From Parabacteroides goldsteinii DSM 19448 = WAL 12034 (GTDB lineage: Bacteria; Bacteroidota; Bacteroidia; Bacteroidales; Tannerellaceae), in assembly GCF_000969835.1 (NCBI RefSeq), contig NZ_KQ033912.1:716620-780619 (forward strand): a DNA stretch of 64,000 bases, written 5' to 3'. Below are positions 1 to 9,911 of the stretch, piece after piece (the first letter of the stretch is position 1; each line of letters starts with the position of its first letter). The position numbers were made by a program, and so were the translations under genes. Under the pieces are notes generated by a model, which worked only from the letters and a program-made list of their open reading frames with translations, searched no databases and was not told the origin of the DNA.

Positions 1-126
1 GCATTCGTTTTTTCGAGTGAATGACACTAAAGTAAACAATACCCCCCTATTTACATTCTCTTGGACGAAATTTATTTCATGGATGTTTCATGATATATAG
101 TTTTAAAATCAAGATTAAATTAAATG

Positions 127-166
127 CAAGAAAACCCTGCAAGAGTTCTCCCGAATACTTGCAGGG
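127..166 (-). terminator. Terminator of the first susCD operon
   Basis: A 9-bp perfect stem, CCCTGCAAG (135-143) with CTTGCAGGG (158-166), is followed on the minus strand by TTTTCTTG. It lies about 34 bp past the susD stop codon and probably ends the susCD transcript. I see no gene between 1 and 126. Confidence 0.7.
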
Positions 167-199
167 TAATTAAGGTCTATTTAAATTATGTTGAATATA

Positions 200-2224
200 C
201 TATTCCAAAGCCGGTGCACTTGCCTTTGTCGGCCAGTAAGGATTCTGATACAAATTAGACGTTTCCAATTTTGAATCAGGAGAAGCTAATGTCAACTCAA
301 GAACAGAATATGGTGATAAGTAATAAGCTTTTCTCCACTGATATCCATCCCAAACTTCATTGTTTTCTTTGATTACACGGTATGGGCGGATGTATTTGCT
401 GTCCTTTCTGTTTGAGATATTGGCATCCCCCTTGCCTTCAGCCTGTTCGATCAAGGCGGATTCGTCAGTCACGTTGCCTTTCTCATCGACTTTCAAATAA
501 GCTTCATCCTTATACATTTGCGTCCAGAAATTGACACCTTCAGGAATATATTTACCCATATTTTCAGGGAATAAGGCATCAAATGCTCTCCAACGGATCA
601 AGTCGCCCTTTCTTCTTCCTTCGCCGATAAATTCACAACGACGTTCACGGCGAATGTTATACATAGTCGCATCCACTTTTTCGGAACCGGAATAAACTGC
701 CCAGTCCGGTTCTTTTGAAAGATCGGTTGCTGCAATAGTCTTATTAAAATCAGGATCTATACCAGCACGTTCACGCAACTGTCTCCAATAAGATGCTGCC
801 GTCCCATCAATTGATCCGTTTTTCAAATAAGAAGCTTCCAGATAGTTCAAATACGCTTCAGCAGCACGAGCTACTACAATACCGTTAGTTCCGCGTACGC
901 CATTACGAATCTGTGAAAAATCATAGCAATAGTGTTTACGCTGACGGAACCCAGTACGGTCGCGGTGTTCGGTCAATGCCACAACTGTCGGTGCTTCAAA
1001 AAGATTTAATGAATCTTCATTGACTACAACAGTTGATTCACCAAACACGAACAACTGTAAACGTCCGTCGCGTCCTTCTTTTTGCAAATCAATTGTTACG
1101 TCACCTTTATATCCGGAATTGACAGCATAGATCGGTAAACCGTTTTCCATCAGGAATGCATCTACATAACTTTTTGTCATACCGTTATTACCACCTTCCA
1201 TGATATAAGCCATGAAACCATGTGTTATACTTAAGTCTGAATCAAACTGACGCCACATCAAGACTTCATCTAAAGAACTTGGATCAGGCATTGAAAACAT
1301 TTCAAAATAAGGATTCCAACCGTAAATCTGATTGATTGCAGGATTCAACACTTTTGTATTTTGTACCAGACTATGATTGTCTGCTACTTCTTTCGCTGCA
1401 CTCATTGCTTCAGTCAGGAAAAAGTCGATTTCACTGTCGATGTTAAATGTTTTGCCTGCATTGTAAGCCATGTTCGCTCCCGGCCATCCGGATTCACCCG
1501 GTACACGCGGCGTACCTTTGTGGTATTTCTCGAATGTCGCTTCGTATAAAGCTACGCGCGATTTCACCAAAAGTGCCATTTCTTTACCGATACGCACCTT
1601 GTTGAATGCCGTACCCGGTTTTAACAAAGAGATGGCTCTGTCCAAATCTTCCAGAATAAAACGGGCTACTTCATTGCGGGGGGCACGTTTGCTGAATTCC
1701 ACCAGTTCTTCTGTTTTATCTTCCGGTACAGTTGTAACGATGGGGAAGTCACCATAGGTGCACAGACGGTCGAAATAAGCAGTAGCTCGCAAGAAATAAA
1801 TTTCACCTATATAATGGTTGATATCTTCCGTTGCACCGGAGATAACACCAGCTTCCTTCTTCGGCAATACTTGTTCAAGGAAGTAATTCATAGCACGGAT
1901 CAGACTAAAATCAGGGCCACCAGAAGAAGGAACCAACCAACGATCTGCTGCAAAATAGCCTGTGTTGGCTTCACCTACTACCATATTGTCCGTATCACCG
2001 TCAACATTCAAAGGTCCGGCATTATAGGCTGCATCATTTGTTGCAATAAGAGAGGTGTAATAATTGATAGCATAAGCTCCCAATTCTTCAGCAGAATTAA
2101 AATATTGTGCAGGAGTAATGCTTGAAATCGGTTCCCTATCCAAAAAATCGTTACATGACGATGTCAGTATACCGCAAGCTGCCACTATAGGAAAAATATA
2201 TATTTTTTTTAAATTCAGTTTCAT
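200..2224 (-). CDS. SusD/RagB family nutrient-binding outer-membrane lipoprotein
   Basis: SusD-family proteins sit on the cell surface, bind glycan or peptide and form the lid over the SusC barrel. The N-terminus is a lipoprotein signal with lipobox LTSSC followed by NDFLDREP, a typical mature SusD start. The body has the helical TPR-like pattern of the family and the C-terminal part ends in the usual aromatic-rich RagB/SusD segment; about 674 residues is at the long end for the family. I chose the ATG at 2224, which has AGGA just upstream; an ATG at 2233 would add three residues. The susC stop is only 12 bp upstream, so the pair is co-transcribed. No enzyme gene accompanies it inside the window, so the substrate cannot be named. 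Confidence 0.93.
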   Translation of the reverse strand: MKLNLKKIYIFPIVAACGILTSSCNDFLDREPISSITPAQYFNSAEELGAYAINYYTSLIATNDAAYNAGPLNVDGDTDNMVVGEANTGYFAADRWLVPSSGGPDFSLIRAMNYFLEQVLPKKEAGVISGATEDINHYIGEIYFLRATAYFDRLCTYGDFPIVTTVPEDKTEELVEFSKRAPRNEVARFILEDLDRAISLLKPGTAFNKVRIGKEMALLVKSRVALYEATFEKYHKGTPRVPGESGWPGANMAYNAGKTFNIDSEIDFFLTEAMSAAKEVADNHSLVQNTKVLNPAINQIYGWNPYFEMFSMPDPSSLDEVLMWRQFDSDLSITHGFMAYIMEGGNNGMTKSYVDAFLMENGLPIYAVNSGYKGDVTIDLQKEGRDGRLQLFVFGESTVVVNEDSLNLFEAPTVVALTEHRDRTGFRQRKHYCYDFSQIRNGVRGTNGIVVARAAEAYLNYLEASYLKNGSIDGTAASYWRQLRERAGIDPDFNKTIAATDLSKEPDWAVYSGSEKVDATMYNIRRERRCEFIGEGRRKGDLIRWRAFDALFPENMGKYIPEGVNFWTQMYKDEAYLKVDEKGNVTDESALIEQAEGKGDANISNRKDSKYIRPYRVIKENNEVWDGYQWRKAYYLSPYSVLELTLASPDSKLETSNLYQNPYWPTKASAPALE

Positions 2225-2236
2225 AATCCTCATTAT

Positions 2237-5200
2237 TTAGAAATTAACATTCAGACCTACAGAAATCGTTTTACACAGCGGATACAATTTACCGTCTCCC
2301 CAATCTCCACCTAATGTTTCAGGGTCAAATACACCGGTAATATCAGAAATAGTCAGTAAGTTATCTCCTGAAATATATAATCTGACAGAAGACATACCGG
2401 CCTTAGAAATCCACTGTTGAGGTAATGTATAACCTAACTGTATATTTTTCATACGGATATAAGCCGCATTCTGTAAGTATCCACTTTGACGTTGTTGGTT
2501 CTTACCTCCATCAAAGCTGGCACGCGGATAATAAGCGTTCAAATTAGCACCCAACGGATCATTTTCACCACGCCAGAAATCCCAGTGTTCTTTGAAACCG
2601 GCTGATTGCCACATACCACCGTTTGCCCCCCAGAAATACGGACCATCCAACCAATAATCACGTTTACCGATACCTTGGAAGAATACAGAGAAGTCAAAAC
2701 CTTTCCAAGCTGCATCCAAAGTTAAACCGAAATTGTAACGTGGTGTACTATTACCGATGATAGAACGGTCACCCGGATTATCTACCGTATTACCGCCTGT
2801 GTTAACAACACCATCACCGTTTAAATCTTTATACATCACATCACCTGGGCTCCAGCTCGATCCCCAACTCGGTTTATTGTTAGCCAAATGAGCATCCATC
2901 TGTTCCTGAGTCTGAGCAATACCCACAGTCGTATATCCCCAAATTTCATTCAACATTTTACCGCTGTAATGAGCGATATCTAATGATCTTGATTCATTCG
3001 GATATCTAGTTATCTTCTGTCTTGCATCAGACAAAACAAATTTAGCTCCATAACTAACATCACCTATACGATCTCTCCATGAGAGTTCCAACTCAAAACC
3101 GTATGATTTCATATCTGAGTTATTGATTTTCGGAGGAGTTGTCCCTAAAACACTTGGTAATTCAGGAGCCGGTCCGATCATATCATACGTATAACGTGTA
3201 AAGTAATCGAATGATCCGGTCAAACGGTTATTCAATAAAGACCAATCCAAACCAACGTCCCAGGTTTCAACTGTTTCCCAGGTCTTCAATGAACTTACGA
3301 TTGATGGTAATCCGGCTACATTCGGTTTCAAACCATTTACCAACCAACGGCCATTAGCTGTTCCTACCGGCATAGTCTGATAGAATGGGTACCAAGCATC
3401 ATTTGTATCCGTATTACCCAACTGTCCCCAAGAACCTCTTACTTTTAATGTGCTGAAAATATCAGACAGACTACCAAAGAATTCTTCACGGGCAATATTC
3501 CATCCGGCTGATACAGAAGGGAAGAATCCCCAGCGCTGATCACCGATAAAACGGGAAGATCCGTCATAACGCCCGTTCAACTCAACCATGTAACGATCTT
3601 TGTAATTGTAGTTGATACGTCCGAAGAAACCGGCAACTGAATTTTCGGCTTTACCGCCACCCACTTTTTGTTCAGATGTAGTTTGATTTATTGTAGGTAC
3701 TTCCGGAGAGATGATCTTATCTCCTTGTCCATAAAGATTATCTGTTCTCGTTAATTCGGCATTAAACCCAACCATCACTTTGAAGAAGTGATCATTGATT
3801 GTTTTCTGGTAATCCGTATAAATATTTGTTGTAAAATAATCTTCTGTATACCTGCTTTCCGAAATGCGACTGGCTCCCGGTGAATAAGAAGCTCCGCCAT
3901 CCCAGCTTATGGCATAAGGTTGGTTATTAGCATCGTATGCATAAACTGGCAACACTGCCCAGTGCTGATTGTTTGTATGCGTACGCATATTCCCATCAAT
4001 ATTGATTGTCCAATCTTTGATCGGTTCGAATCTTAAACCCATTTGTTGAGTGTAATAATTCTTTTGCTGTGTCTGTACACCACCTTCTTCCATCTGGGTC
4101 AACTCCATACCTTCGGTTAAATGTCCATTATCATCATATACCGGACAGGTCGGCCAGCGGCGAGCAATATTATGGAAGAACAATCCCGTCATATAAGTCG
4201 GACGATCGTAATCTTCACGTGTCCATTTACTTGTATAATTTAAAGTAACCCATTTTGCCAATTGAGCTGTTATTTTAGCATCCAATGTGTATCGCTGGAA
4301 ATTATCCGATCCATGGCGTATCAAACCATTCTGATCCAAAAAACTACCACTGACACGGTAAGTCAGTTTTTCCGTACCGCCACTTACACTTAAATTATGC
4401 TCGTGTGAAGGCGCCCAATTACGATATACTTCAGCAAACCAGTCTGTATTAGCATTAGCCCCACTATACATTTCCCACTTATTTTGAGAATTGGGAGTAG
4501 AAACGGTTGTTATCTTACCAGCCTGATAATCCTGAATACGCTGCATGACATCAGCACTAAATACCGGACTCTGACCAGCATTGGCAGCTGCTGCATTAAA
4601 ATATTGTGCAAACTGATAAGAATCCATCATTTCCGGTATCTGCAAAGCATCTGTGAAACGAACATTACCGGAATAACTTACGTTGGTTTTACCTGCTTTT
4701 CCACCTTTTGTCTTAATCAAAATCACACCAAACGATGCACGCGAACCATAAATAGAAGACGCTGCAGCGTCTTTCAAAACAGAAACCGATTCGATATCAT
4801 TCGGATTGACAGTGTTCATATTACCTTCAATACCATCAATCAACACTAATGGTTTCGAACCGGAACCGTCACCGATAGTACCAGCACCACGAATATTGAA
4901 ATTCATTTCATTATCAAGCGTACCACCACCTGAATTTACAGAAAAGTTCAAACCGGGAACTACACCTTGCAAAGCTTGCGAAACATTCTGAACCGGACGA
5001 GATTCGAGCACTTCTGCATCCACCATACTAACCGACCCAGTTAAATTAACCTTTTTCTGTGTACCAAAACCTACAACTACCACTTCATCAAGTGTTTGTG
5101 TATCTTCCTTAAGTACAATTTTAATAGGGCTTTGTCCTGTGTACTTTACCTCCTGGGTAATATAACCGATAAAGGAAATTTGGATCAAGTCTCCTTTTTT

Positions 5201-5437
5201 GACATGAGAGAGTTCAAAATTTCCATTCATGTCCGTAACAGTTCCATTTGTAGTTCCTTTTACGACAACAGAAGCACCGGTTACAGGCCCAAACTCATCT
5301 TCAATAGTCCCTGTAAGTTTGTCTGTTTGTTGAGTAATAGTTGTTGCTGCACTCACTTCCATAGCATGAAGTTGCCCTCCATAAGAAAAGGCTAACGAAA
5401 GCAACAAAACACCAACGGTTTGCATTTTTTTTAGCAT
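2237..5437 (-). CDS. SusC/RagA family TonB-linked outer-membrane transporter
   Basis: This is a TonB-dependent barrel importing oligosaccharide or peptide handed over by its SusD partner. A signal peptide covers about residues 1-30. A carboxypeptidase-regulatory-like (CarbopepD_reg_2) domain follows (TGTIEDEFGPVTGASVVVKG), then the TonB-box-like LDEVVVVGFG motif (about 117-126), the plug domain and a 22-strand-type barrel ending in ISVGLNVNF with a terminal phenylalanine. The length of 1066 residues is normal. It is the first gene of a susC-susD operon. Palindromes at 5545-5559 and 5762-5780 lie in its upstream region and may be regulatory. I found no TAnnTTTG box close to its start. Confidence 0.95.
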   Translation of the reverse strand: MLKKMQTVGVLLLSLAFSYGGQLHAMEVSAATTITQQTDKLTGTIEDEFGPVTGASVVVKGTTNGTVTDMNGNFELSHVKKGDLIQISFIGYITQEVKYTGQSPIKIVLKEDTQTLDEVVVVGFGTQKKVNLTGSVSMVDAEVLESRPVQNVSQALQGVVPGLNFSVNSGGGTLDNEMNFNIRGAGTIGDGSGSKPLVLIDGIEGNMNTVNPNDIESVSVLKDAAASSIYGSRASFGVILIKTKGGKAGKTNVSYSGNVRFTDALQIPEMMDSYQFAQYFNAAAANAGQSPVFSADVMQRIQDYQAGKITTVSTPNSQNKWEMYSGANANTDWFAEVYRNWAPSHEHNLSVSGGTEKLTYRVSGSFLDQNGLIRHGSDNFQRYTLDAKITAQLAKWVTLNYTSKWTREDYDRPTYMTGLFFHNIARRWPTCPVYDDNGHLTEGMELTQMEEGGVQTQQKNYYTQQMGLRFEPIKDWTINIDGNMRTHTNNQHWAVLPVYAYDANNQPYAISWDGGASYSPGASRISESRYTEDYFTTNIYTDYQKTINDHFFKVMVGFNAELTRTDNLYGQGDKIISPEVPTINQTTSEQKVGGGKAENSVAGFFGRINYNYKDRYMVELNGRYDGSSRFIGDQRWGFFPSVSAGWNIAREEFFGSLSDIFSTLKVRGSWGQLGNTDTNDAWYPFYQTMPVGTANGRWLVNGLKPNVAGLPSIVSSLKTWETVETWDVGLDWSLLNNRLTGSFDYFTRYTYDMIGPAPELPSVLGTTPPKINNSDMKSYGFELELSWRDRIGDVSYGAKFVLSDARQKITRYPNESRSLDIAHYSGKMLNEIWGYTTVGIAQTQEQMDAHLANNKPSWGSSWSPGDVMYKDLNGDGVVNTGGNTVDNPGDRSIIGNSTPRYNFGLTLDAAWKGFDFSVFFQGIGKRDYWLDGPYFWGANGGMWQSAGFKEHWDFWRGENDPLGANLNAYYPRASFDGGKNQQRQSGYLQNAAYIRMKNIQLGYTLPQQWISKAGMSSVRLYISGDNLLTISDITGVFDPETLGGDWGDGKLYPLCKTISVGLNVNF

Positions 5438-5544
5438 AGCATTACTTTTAATTATTAAAACTAGGTTAACTATAAGGAATAACTTATGTTAATCAAAAGA
5501 TTATAAACTTTGACGCCAATCATATTTATATTTGTTTTTATATT

Positions 5545-5559
5545 AGTTCTGGTAGAACT
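5545..5559. promoter_or_regulatory. Palindrome AGTTCT-GGT-AGAACT, possible operator copy 1
   Basis: A perfect 6-3-6 dyad about 110 bp upstream of the susC start. The same dyad recurs at 5762-5780 with the spacer in reverse-complement form. Two copies flanking the likely promoter region suggest a dimeric regulator; the regulator is unknown. Confidence 0.5.
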
Positions 5560-5739
5560 CAGTCCTTATTTTTCAATACCCACAAGGGTTACAAGCCTGT
5601 TTCATTTACTTTAAAAACGTATGATTAGATTTTATTATAAAAGCTGATTTTCTTTTTGTTTTTTAAATATACCTTCTGTTGCTATTTTATTTTTTAAATA
5701 TTTGAAAGGTTAAAATGTGATATATTTAAAAATAATATA

Positions 5740-5747
5740 TATATTTG
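5740..5747 (+). promoter_or_regulatory. Plus-strand -7 promoter box TATATTTG
   Basis: A perfect match to the Bacteroidota -7 consensus TAnnTTTG, 15 bp before the palindrome at 5762-5780. No clear -33 TTG sits 19-20 bp upstream and no plus-strand gene follows for over 1.1 kb, so it may drive a non-coding RNA or be chance in AT-rich DNA. Confidence 0.35.
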
Positions 5748-5761
5748 CACCGAAAACAAAA

Positions 5762-5780
5762 ATAGTTCTACCAGAACTAT
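5762..5780. promoter_or_regulatory. 19-bp perfect palindrome, possible operator copy 2
   Basis: ATAGTTCT-ACC-AGAACTAT is an 8-3-8 perfect dyad sharing its core with 5545-5559, about 217 bp away. It directly follows the plus-strand -7 box, a position where bound protein would block transcription. Confidence 0.5.
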
Positions 5781-6119
5781 GGTATTCCTTATTATATTCT
5801 ATCTCTTGAAATTTCAGGGCAACCGCACCAAATTGTTTGAAAAGCCAACAGCAAAGACTTTTGGAGATCCGAAAAGCCCTCGTTTTTAGAAAAATCTATC
5901 TCCCAATGGAGTTTTATAAATTTACTTTCACCTTTCACCATCTATAACATATTATAAAGCAGGTAATTGCAGTGAAGGAAGAGTGAGGGGGTGAAAAAAC
6001 GGAGATGTTTGTCACGAGCATCATACCAGTTTAGGAGGGATGAGTTCCTGGCTATCCAGGCGAGAATATATTGCACGATTACGAAAGAAAGGAGTGGAAA
6101 ATATGCATTTCCCCACTTT

Positions 6120-6206
6120 TCCCATGCCTATGGGGATTTTTCCCCACAGACATGGGGAATATGCCCCACCAGTATGGGGAAAAGTCCCCACTATGGTGGG
6201 GAAATC
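6120..6206. repeat. 22-bp-period array A with alternating CCCCA and TGGGGA boxes
   Basis: TGGGGA starts at 6131, 6153, 6175 and 6197, exactly 22 bp apart. CCCCA starts at 6142, 6164 and 6186 (with a TCCCA at 6120), also 22 bp apart and offset by 11 bp. The boxes are reverse complements, so one alternates with the other once per helical turn. The filler between boxes differs in every unit. It shares the 22-bp step, not the sequence, with arrays at 29989, 40850 and 54333. Confidence 0.8.
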
Positions 6207-6423
6207 TCTAACTTATCCAGCAATACATCATGTTCCACACCTTACGACATAAGAGGGGCAAACATCCCTTCCAATAAAAATAAAATAACAACTAATACAA
6301 TCTTAACATAATACATAACCCTACATTTAAGATATGTAAAATTATTATTACAACAACCACATCACATAAATATTGATTTTTAAGCATTACAAACATTCAG
6401 TTATTATCACTTCTTTATTAAAA

Positions 6424-6453
6424 AAAGGCACTGCTTTCACAAGCAACGCCTTT
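6424..6453. terminator. Terminator-like hairpin, possibly bidirectional
   Basis: The stem is AAAGGC/GCCTTT with an inner TGCTT/AAGCA and a short loop. On the minus strand it is followed by a run of seven T, on the plus strand by TCTTTATAT. No annotated gene ends here on either strand, so it hints at an unannotated transcript. Confidence 0.5.
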
Positions 6454-6841
6454 CTTTATATAACTAACCTGTAGAAACAAATTACATTCTATTTACTACA
6501 AACTAATTAGCATTCATGGTATTCTTTCCTAGCTATCGCAGTAGAAAAGATAATATTCATAAAGTTAACATAAACTAGTATCTTCTATAAAAATCCCAAT
6601 AACATCATTTGTAATCAAATTGTCAATATTATGTTTGCTGAAACAAATGTACATATTTTAAAATTAAATTCACAAATAATGGAAATCTGGTATTATAATA
6701 GAGAAGTCCAGCCTTATTTATCTTTTTGTCAACTTATTTTAGGACGGGAGGAAAGACGCGAACAAACACGTGCTGACTGTGAAAAAAATCACAAAATAAG
6801 GTATCCCTTACATATTAATAACTAAGATATACAAACACGGC

Positions 6842-6872
6842 TTGCAACATTCCGCAAATGCCAGTATCTTTG
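6842..6872 (+). promoter_or_regulatory. Promoter of the pseudouridine synthase gene
   Basis: A -33 TTGC (6842-6845) and a -7 TATCTTTG (6865-6872) are separated by 19 bp, the ideal Bacteroidota layout. The start site would be near 6877, so the TTG at 6842 cannot be the translation start; the ATG at 6893 is. Confidence 0.75.
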
Positions 6873-6892
6873 TAAATTATTTATTAAATAAA

Positions 6893-7804
6893 ATGGGAAG
6901 ACGCTCAGGTTACAAAGACACAAATCTCAAAAAAGCCCCTCGCGGACGCAAAGTAACGGTGAAGGAAGAGAATACATTGCTCCCTTTCCTGTTCGCATTG
7001 CTAAGTGAACAGAGCAAAAGTTCCGTCAAGGCTTTACTCAGCCACGGACAAATCTTGATAAACGGGAAGGTTACCTCCCAGTTCAACGCTCCTTTAGTGC
7101 CGGGAGACGAAGTCGAGATCAGTTACGAACGGGGAAAGGTGGAATTCAGCAACCCCTTGTTACATATTGTCTGGGAAGATGACGACCTGATCGTTGTCAA
7201 TAAGAAAAGCGGGCTCATGTCCGTTTCCAGCGACCGTGTAAAGGAACGTACCGCTTATCATCTGCTCAGCGATTACGTCAAGAAGAATGATCCCCGGAGC
7301 AAGATTTTTGTCCTCCACCGGCTCGACCGGGATACTTCGGGACTGATGATGTTTGCCAAGAACCAACGGGTGCAGAAAGCATTGCAGTCGAACTGGAACT
7401 CGGCCATCACCCAACGTTCTTACGTTGCCGTAGTAGAAGGCCGCCCAGAGAAAGACCATGACCTGATCGTCTCGAACCTGGTTGAAAATGCCAAGATGCA
7501 GGTATATGTAACAGCTGAAGGCGACGGAAAGGAAGCCATCACCCGTTACCATGTGCTGCACAGCAACGGCCATTATTCTTTACTGGAACTCGACCTGGAG
7601 ACAGGACGTAAAAACCAGATACGTGTCCAGATGGAATCTATCGGACATCCCATCGTCGGCGATTACAAGTACGGCGCAGATACTGATCCCGCCGGACGGC
7701 TGATGCTTCATGCCCGACGGCTCTTCTTTATTCATCCGGCAACAGGTGAAGAGATGCGTTTTGAAACACGTATTCCGGATGCTTTCGTTTCATTAGCTAA
7801 ATAA
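6893..7804 (+). CDS. RluA-family RNA pseudouridine synthase with S4 domain
   Basis: The enzyme isomerises specific uridines of rRNA or tRNA to pseudouridine. Residues about 20-80 form an S4 RNA-binding domain (SSVKALLSHGQILINGKV, then PLVPGDEVEI). The catalytic domain shows the RluA motif HRLDRDTSGLMMFAKN with the catalytic Asp. The protein is 303 residues. The reading frame is open back to a TTG at 6842, but that codon lies inside the promoter, so I start at the ATG 6893. Which uridine is modified (RluC, RluD or TruC type) cannot be read from the sequence. dsbD follows 25 bp downstream and may be co-transcribed. Confidence 0.93.
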   Translation: MGRRSGYKDTNLKKAPRGRKVTVKEENTLLPFLFALLSEQSKSSVKALLSHGQILINGKVTSQFNAPLVPGDEVEISYERGKVEFSNPLLHIVWEDDDLIVVNKKSGLMSVSSDRVKERTAYHLLSDYVKKNDPRSKIFVLHRLDRDTSGLMMFAKNQRVQKALQSNWNSAITQRSYVAVVEGRPEKDHDLIVSNLVENAKMQVYVTAEGDGKEAITRYHVLHSNGHYSLLELDLETGRKNQIRVQMESIGHPIVGDYKYGADTDPAGRLMLHARRLFFIHPATGEEMRFETRIPDAFVSLAK

Positions 7805-7829
7805 ACTAAGACAGAAATATAGACATAGT

Positions 7830-9905
7830 ATGAAGAAACTCTTTAGTATCTTATTGCTGGTGTTCGTAACACTGGCCGTACAGGCTCAAATTCATCAGCC
7901 TGTCAAGTGGAAAATAAAACTGGAGGACTCCAAAACTGCCGAAAAAGAAATCGTATTCACCGCCACCATTGAAAAAGGCTGGCATCTGTACGATATGAAC
8001 CTGCCCGAGGGGGGACCTGTTTCAACCTCGTTTACTTTTGAGACACTCCAGGGGGCCGAACTGATCGGACAACCGGTATCCAACATTAAGCCGACTGTCG
8101 TTTACGACGAACAGTTTGCCATGGACCTCCGTTGGTTCCCCGGTGCCGTAACCTTTACACAAAAGGTAAAAATACTCGACCCGAAGAAGTTTAAAATCGA
8201 AGGGGAAGTCGAATTCATGGTCTGCAACGACGAAACCTGTTTGCCACCCGACCGTGAGAGTTTTGCTTTCGACAGTAAAAACACGAAACTGACATTGCCT
8301 ACCGAAGCGCCTGTCGTGGAGAAAGAAGATGTTACAAAAGAACAGCCGGATACAAACCTCGTAGTGGAAGAAGGAAAAACCCTGACAACACCCGACCCGG
8401 TTGCAAAAGAAGAAAAAGTAATCGTCAATCCGGAAAAGATAACCAACGCATTAACGAACGATGCTGCTTTATGGACACCGGTTATCGACGAGTTGAAAGC
8501 CTTTGGCGATACGACCGTTACGGCAACCGATACTTCCTGGCTATTCATTTTCTTCGCCGGATTCCTCGGCGGATTGATCGCCTTGCTGACACCTTGCGTG
8601 TGGCCGATGATCCCGATGACGGTTAGTTTCTTCCTAAAACGTACGAAAGACCGGAAGAAAGCGATTCGCGATGCACTGACATACGGCTTGTCCATTATTG
8701 TAATCTACCTGGTGATGGGATTACTTATCACGGGTATTTTCGGGGCTAGCGCACTGAATGACTTATCGACGAACGCTATATTCAATATTATATTCTTCCT
8801 GTTGCTGGTTGTATTTGCCATTTCGTTCTTCGGAGCATTTGAAATGGTTCTACCCGCTTCATGGACAACAAAACTGGATAGCAAAGCGGATTCTACCACC
8901 GGTATATTGAGTATCTTCTTTATGTCGTTCACCCTGGTACTGGTATCTTTCTCCTGTACCGGTCCGATTATCGGAACATTGTTGGTTCAGGCTGCATCTA
9001 TGGGAACGGCAGTCGGTCCGGCTATCGGAATGTTCGGGTTTGCATTGGCACTCTCTATTCCGTTCAGTCTGTTCGCCATCTTCCCGAATATGTTGCAAAG
9101 TATGCCTAAATCAGGCGGTTGGCTGAACTCCGTAAAAGTAGTACTTGGTTTCCTTGAACTGGCTTTGGCTTTGAAGTTCCTCTCCGTAGCCGACCTGGCT
9201 TACGGCTGGCGTTTGCTGGATCGTGAAGTATTTATCGTGTTATGGATTGTGATATTCGTTCTGTTAGGTTTCTATCTGCTGGGCAAAATCAAATTCAGCC
9301 ACGACAGCGATGTGAAATATGTATCTGTTCCGCGTCTGTTTATGGCAATCATTTCATTCGGCTTCGCCGTTTATATGGTTCCGGGACTTTGGGGTGCTCC
9401 GCTGAAATCGATCAGCGCCTTCGCTCCTCCTTTGTACACACAGGATTTCAGCTTGTATGATGACGAAGTCCATGCAGCCTACGACGATTATGAAAGCGGC
9501 ATGGCCAAAGCCAAACTCCTAAATAAACCGGTGATGATCGACTTTTCCGGCTTCGGTTGTGTAAACTGCCGCAAGATGGAAGCATCCGTCTGGACAGACC
9601 CGAAGGTGAAACAGATACTCGAAAACGATTATGTACTAATCACCTTGATGGTAGACGATAAGACTAAACTGCCGCATCCGATCGAAATCGAAGAACATGG
9701 CAAAGTCCGCAAACTGAAAACAATCGGCGATAAATGGAGTTATCTCCAGCGCAGTAAGTTCGGAGCCAACGCACAGCCTTTCTACATTCTGCTGAATGAC
9801 GAAGGCAAACCGCTCGGCCCGTCTTATGCCTTCAACGAAGATGTATCGAAATACATACAATTCCTTGAAAACGGATTGAAAACGTTCAAAGAACAAAATA
9901 AATAA
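7830..9905 (+). CDS. DsbD-like protein-disulfide reductase (thiol:disulfide interchange protein)
   Basis: DsbD-family proteins carry electrons from cytoplasmic thioredoxin through the inner membrane to periplasmic thiol proteins. Order seen: signal peptide (1-19); periplasmic N-terminal DsbD-alpha-like domain with the CNDETC cysteine pair (about 130-137); a low-complexity Glu/Lys/Thr/Val linker (about 165-205); an eight-helix membrane domain with TPCVWPMIP and SCTGPIIG, the paired membrane cysteines; and a C-terminal thioredoxin-like domain with FGCVNCRKM as active site. All three cysteine pairs are present, so it looks functional. Length of 691 residues is usual for Bacteroidales. It may be co-transcribed with the pseudouridine synthase 25 bp upstream. 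Confidence 0.93.
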   Translation: MKKLFSILLLVFVTLAVQAQIHQPVKWKIKLEDSKTAEKEIVFTATIEKGWHLYDMNLPEGGPVSTSFTFETLQGAELIGQPVSNIKPTVVYDEQFAMDLRWFPGAVTFTQKVKILDPKKFKIEGEVEFMVCNDETCLPPDRESFAFDSKNTKLTLPTEAPVVEKEDVTKEQPDTNLVVEEGKTLTTPDPVAKEEKVIVNPEKITNALTNDAALWTPVIDELKAFGDTTVTATDTSWLFIFFAGFLGGLIALLTPCVWPMIPMTVSFFLKRTKDRKKAIRDALTYGLSIIVIYLVMGLLITGIFGASALNDLSTNAIFNIIFFLLLVVFAISFFGAFEMVLPASWTTKLDSKADSTTGILSIFFMSFTLVLVSFSCTGPIIGTLLVQAASMGTAVGPAIGMFGFALALSIPFSLFAIFPNMLQSMPKSGGWLNSVKVVLGFLELALALKFLSVADLAYGWRLLDREVFIVLWIVIFVLLGFYLLGKIKFSHDSDVKYVSVPRLFMAIISFGFAVYMVPGLWGAPLKSISAFAPPLYTQDFSLYDDEVHAAYDDYESGMAKAKLLNKPVMIDFSGFGCVNCRKMEASVWTDPKVKQILENDYVLITLMVDDKTKLPHPIEIEEHGKVRKLKTIGDKWSYLQRSKFGANAQPFYILLNDEGKPLGPSYAFNEDVSKYIQFLENGLKTFKEQNK

Positions 9906-9911
9906 TTAATC

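Larger units (their letters stand above)
5438..6841. other. 1.4 kb gene-poor region between susC and the pseudouridine synthase gene
   Basis: This AT-rich stretch holds no open frame I would call a gene. A plus-strand frame at 5991-6311 runs through the G/C-box array and is low complexity in translation, and one at 6631-6825 resembles no protein I know. What it does hold: two AGTTCT palindromes (5545-5559 and 5762-5780), a plus-strand -7 box (5740-5747), a 22-bp-period array (6120-6206) and a terminator-like hairpin (6424-6453). A non-coding transcript from about 5753 to 6455 would fit these signals but is speculation. Confidence 0.6.

Noticed and set aside
5991..6311. 106-codon frame over the CCCCA/TGGGGA array
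   Set aside because: Its translation follows the repeat and looks random elsewhere; overlapping frames of equal quality exist.
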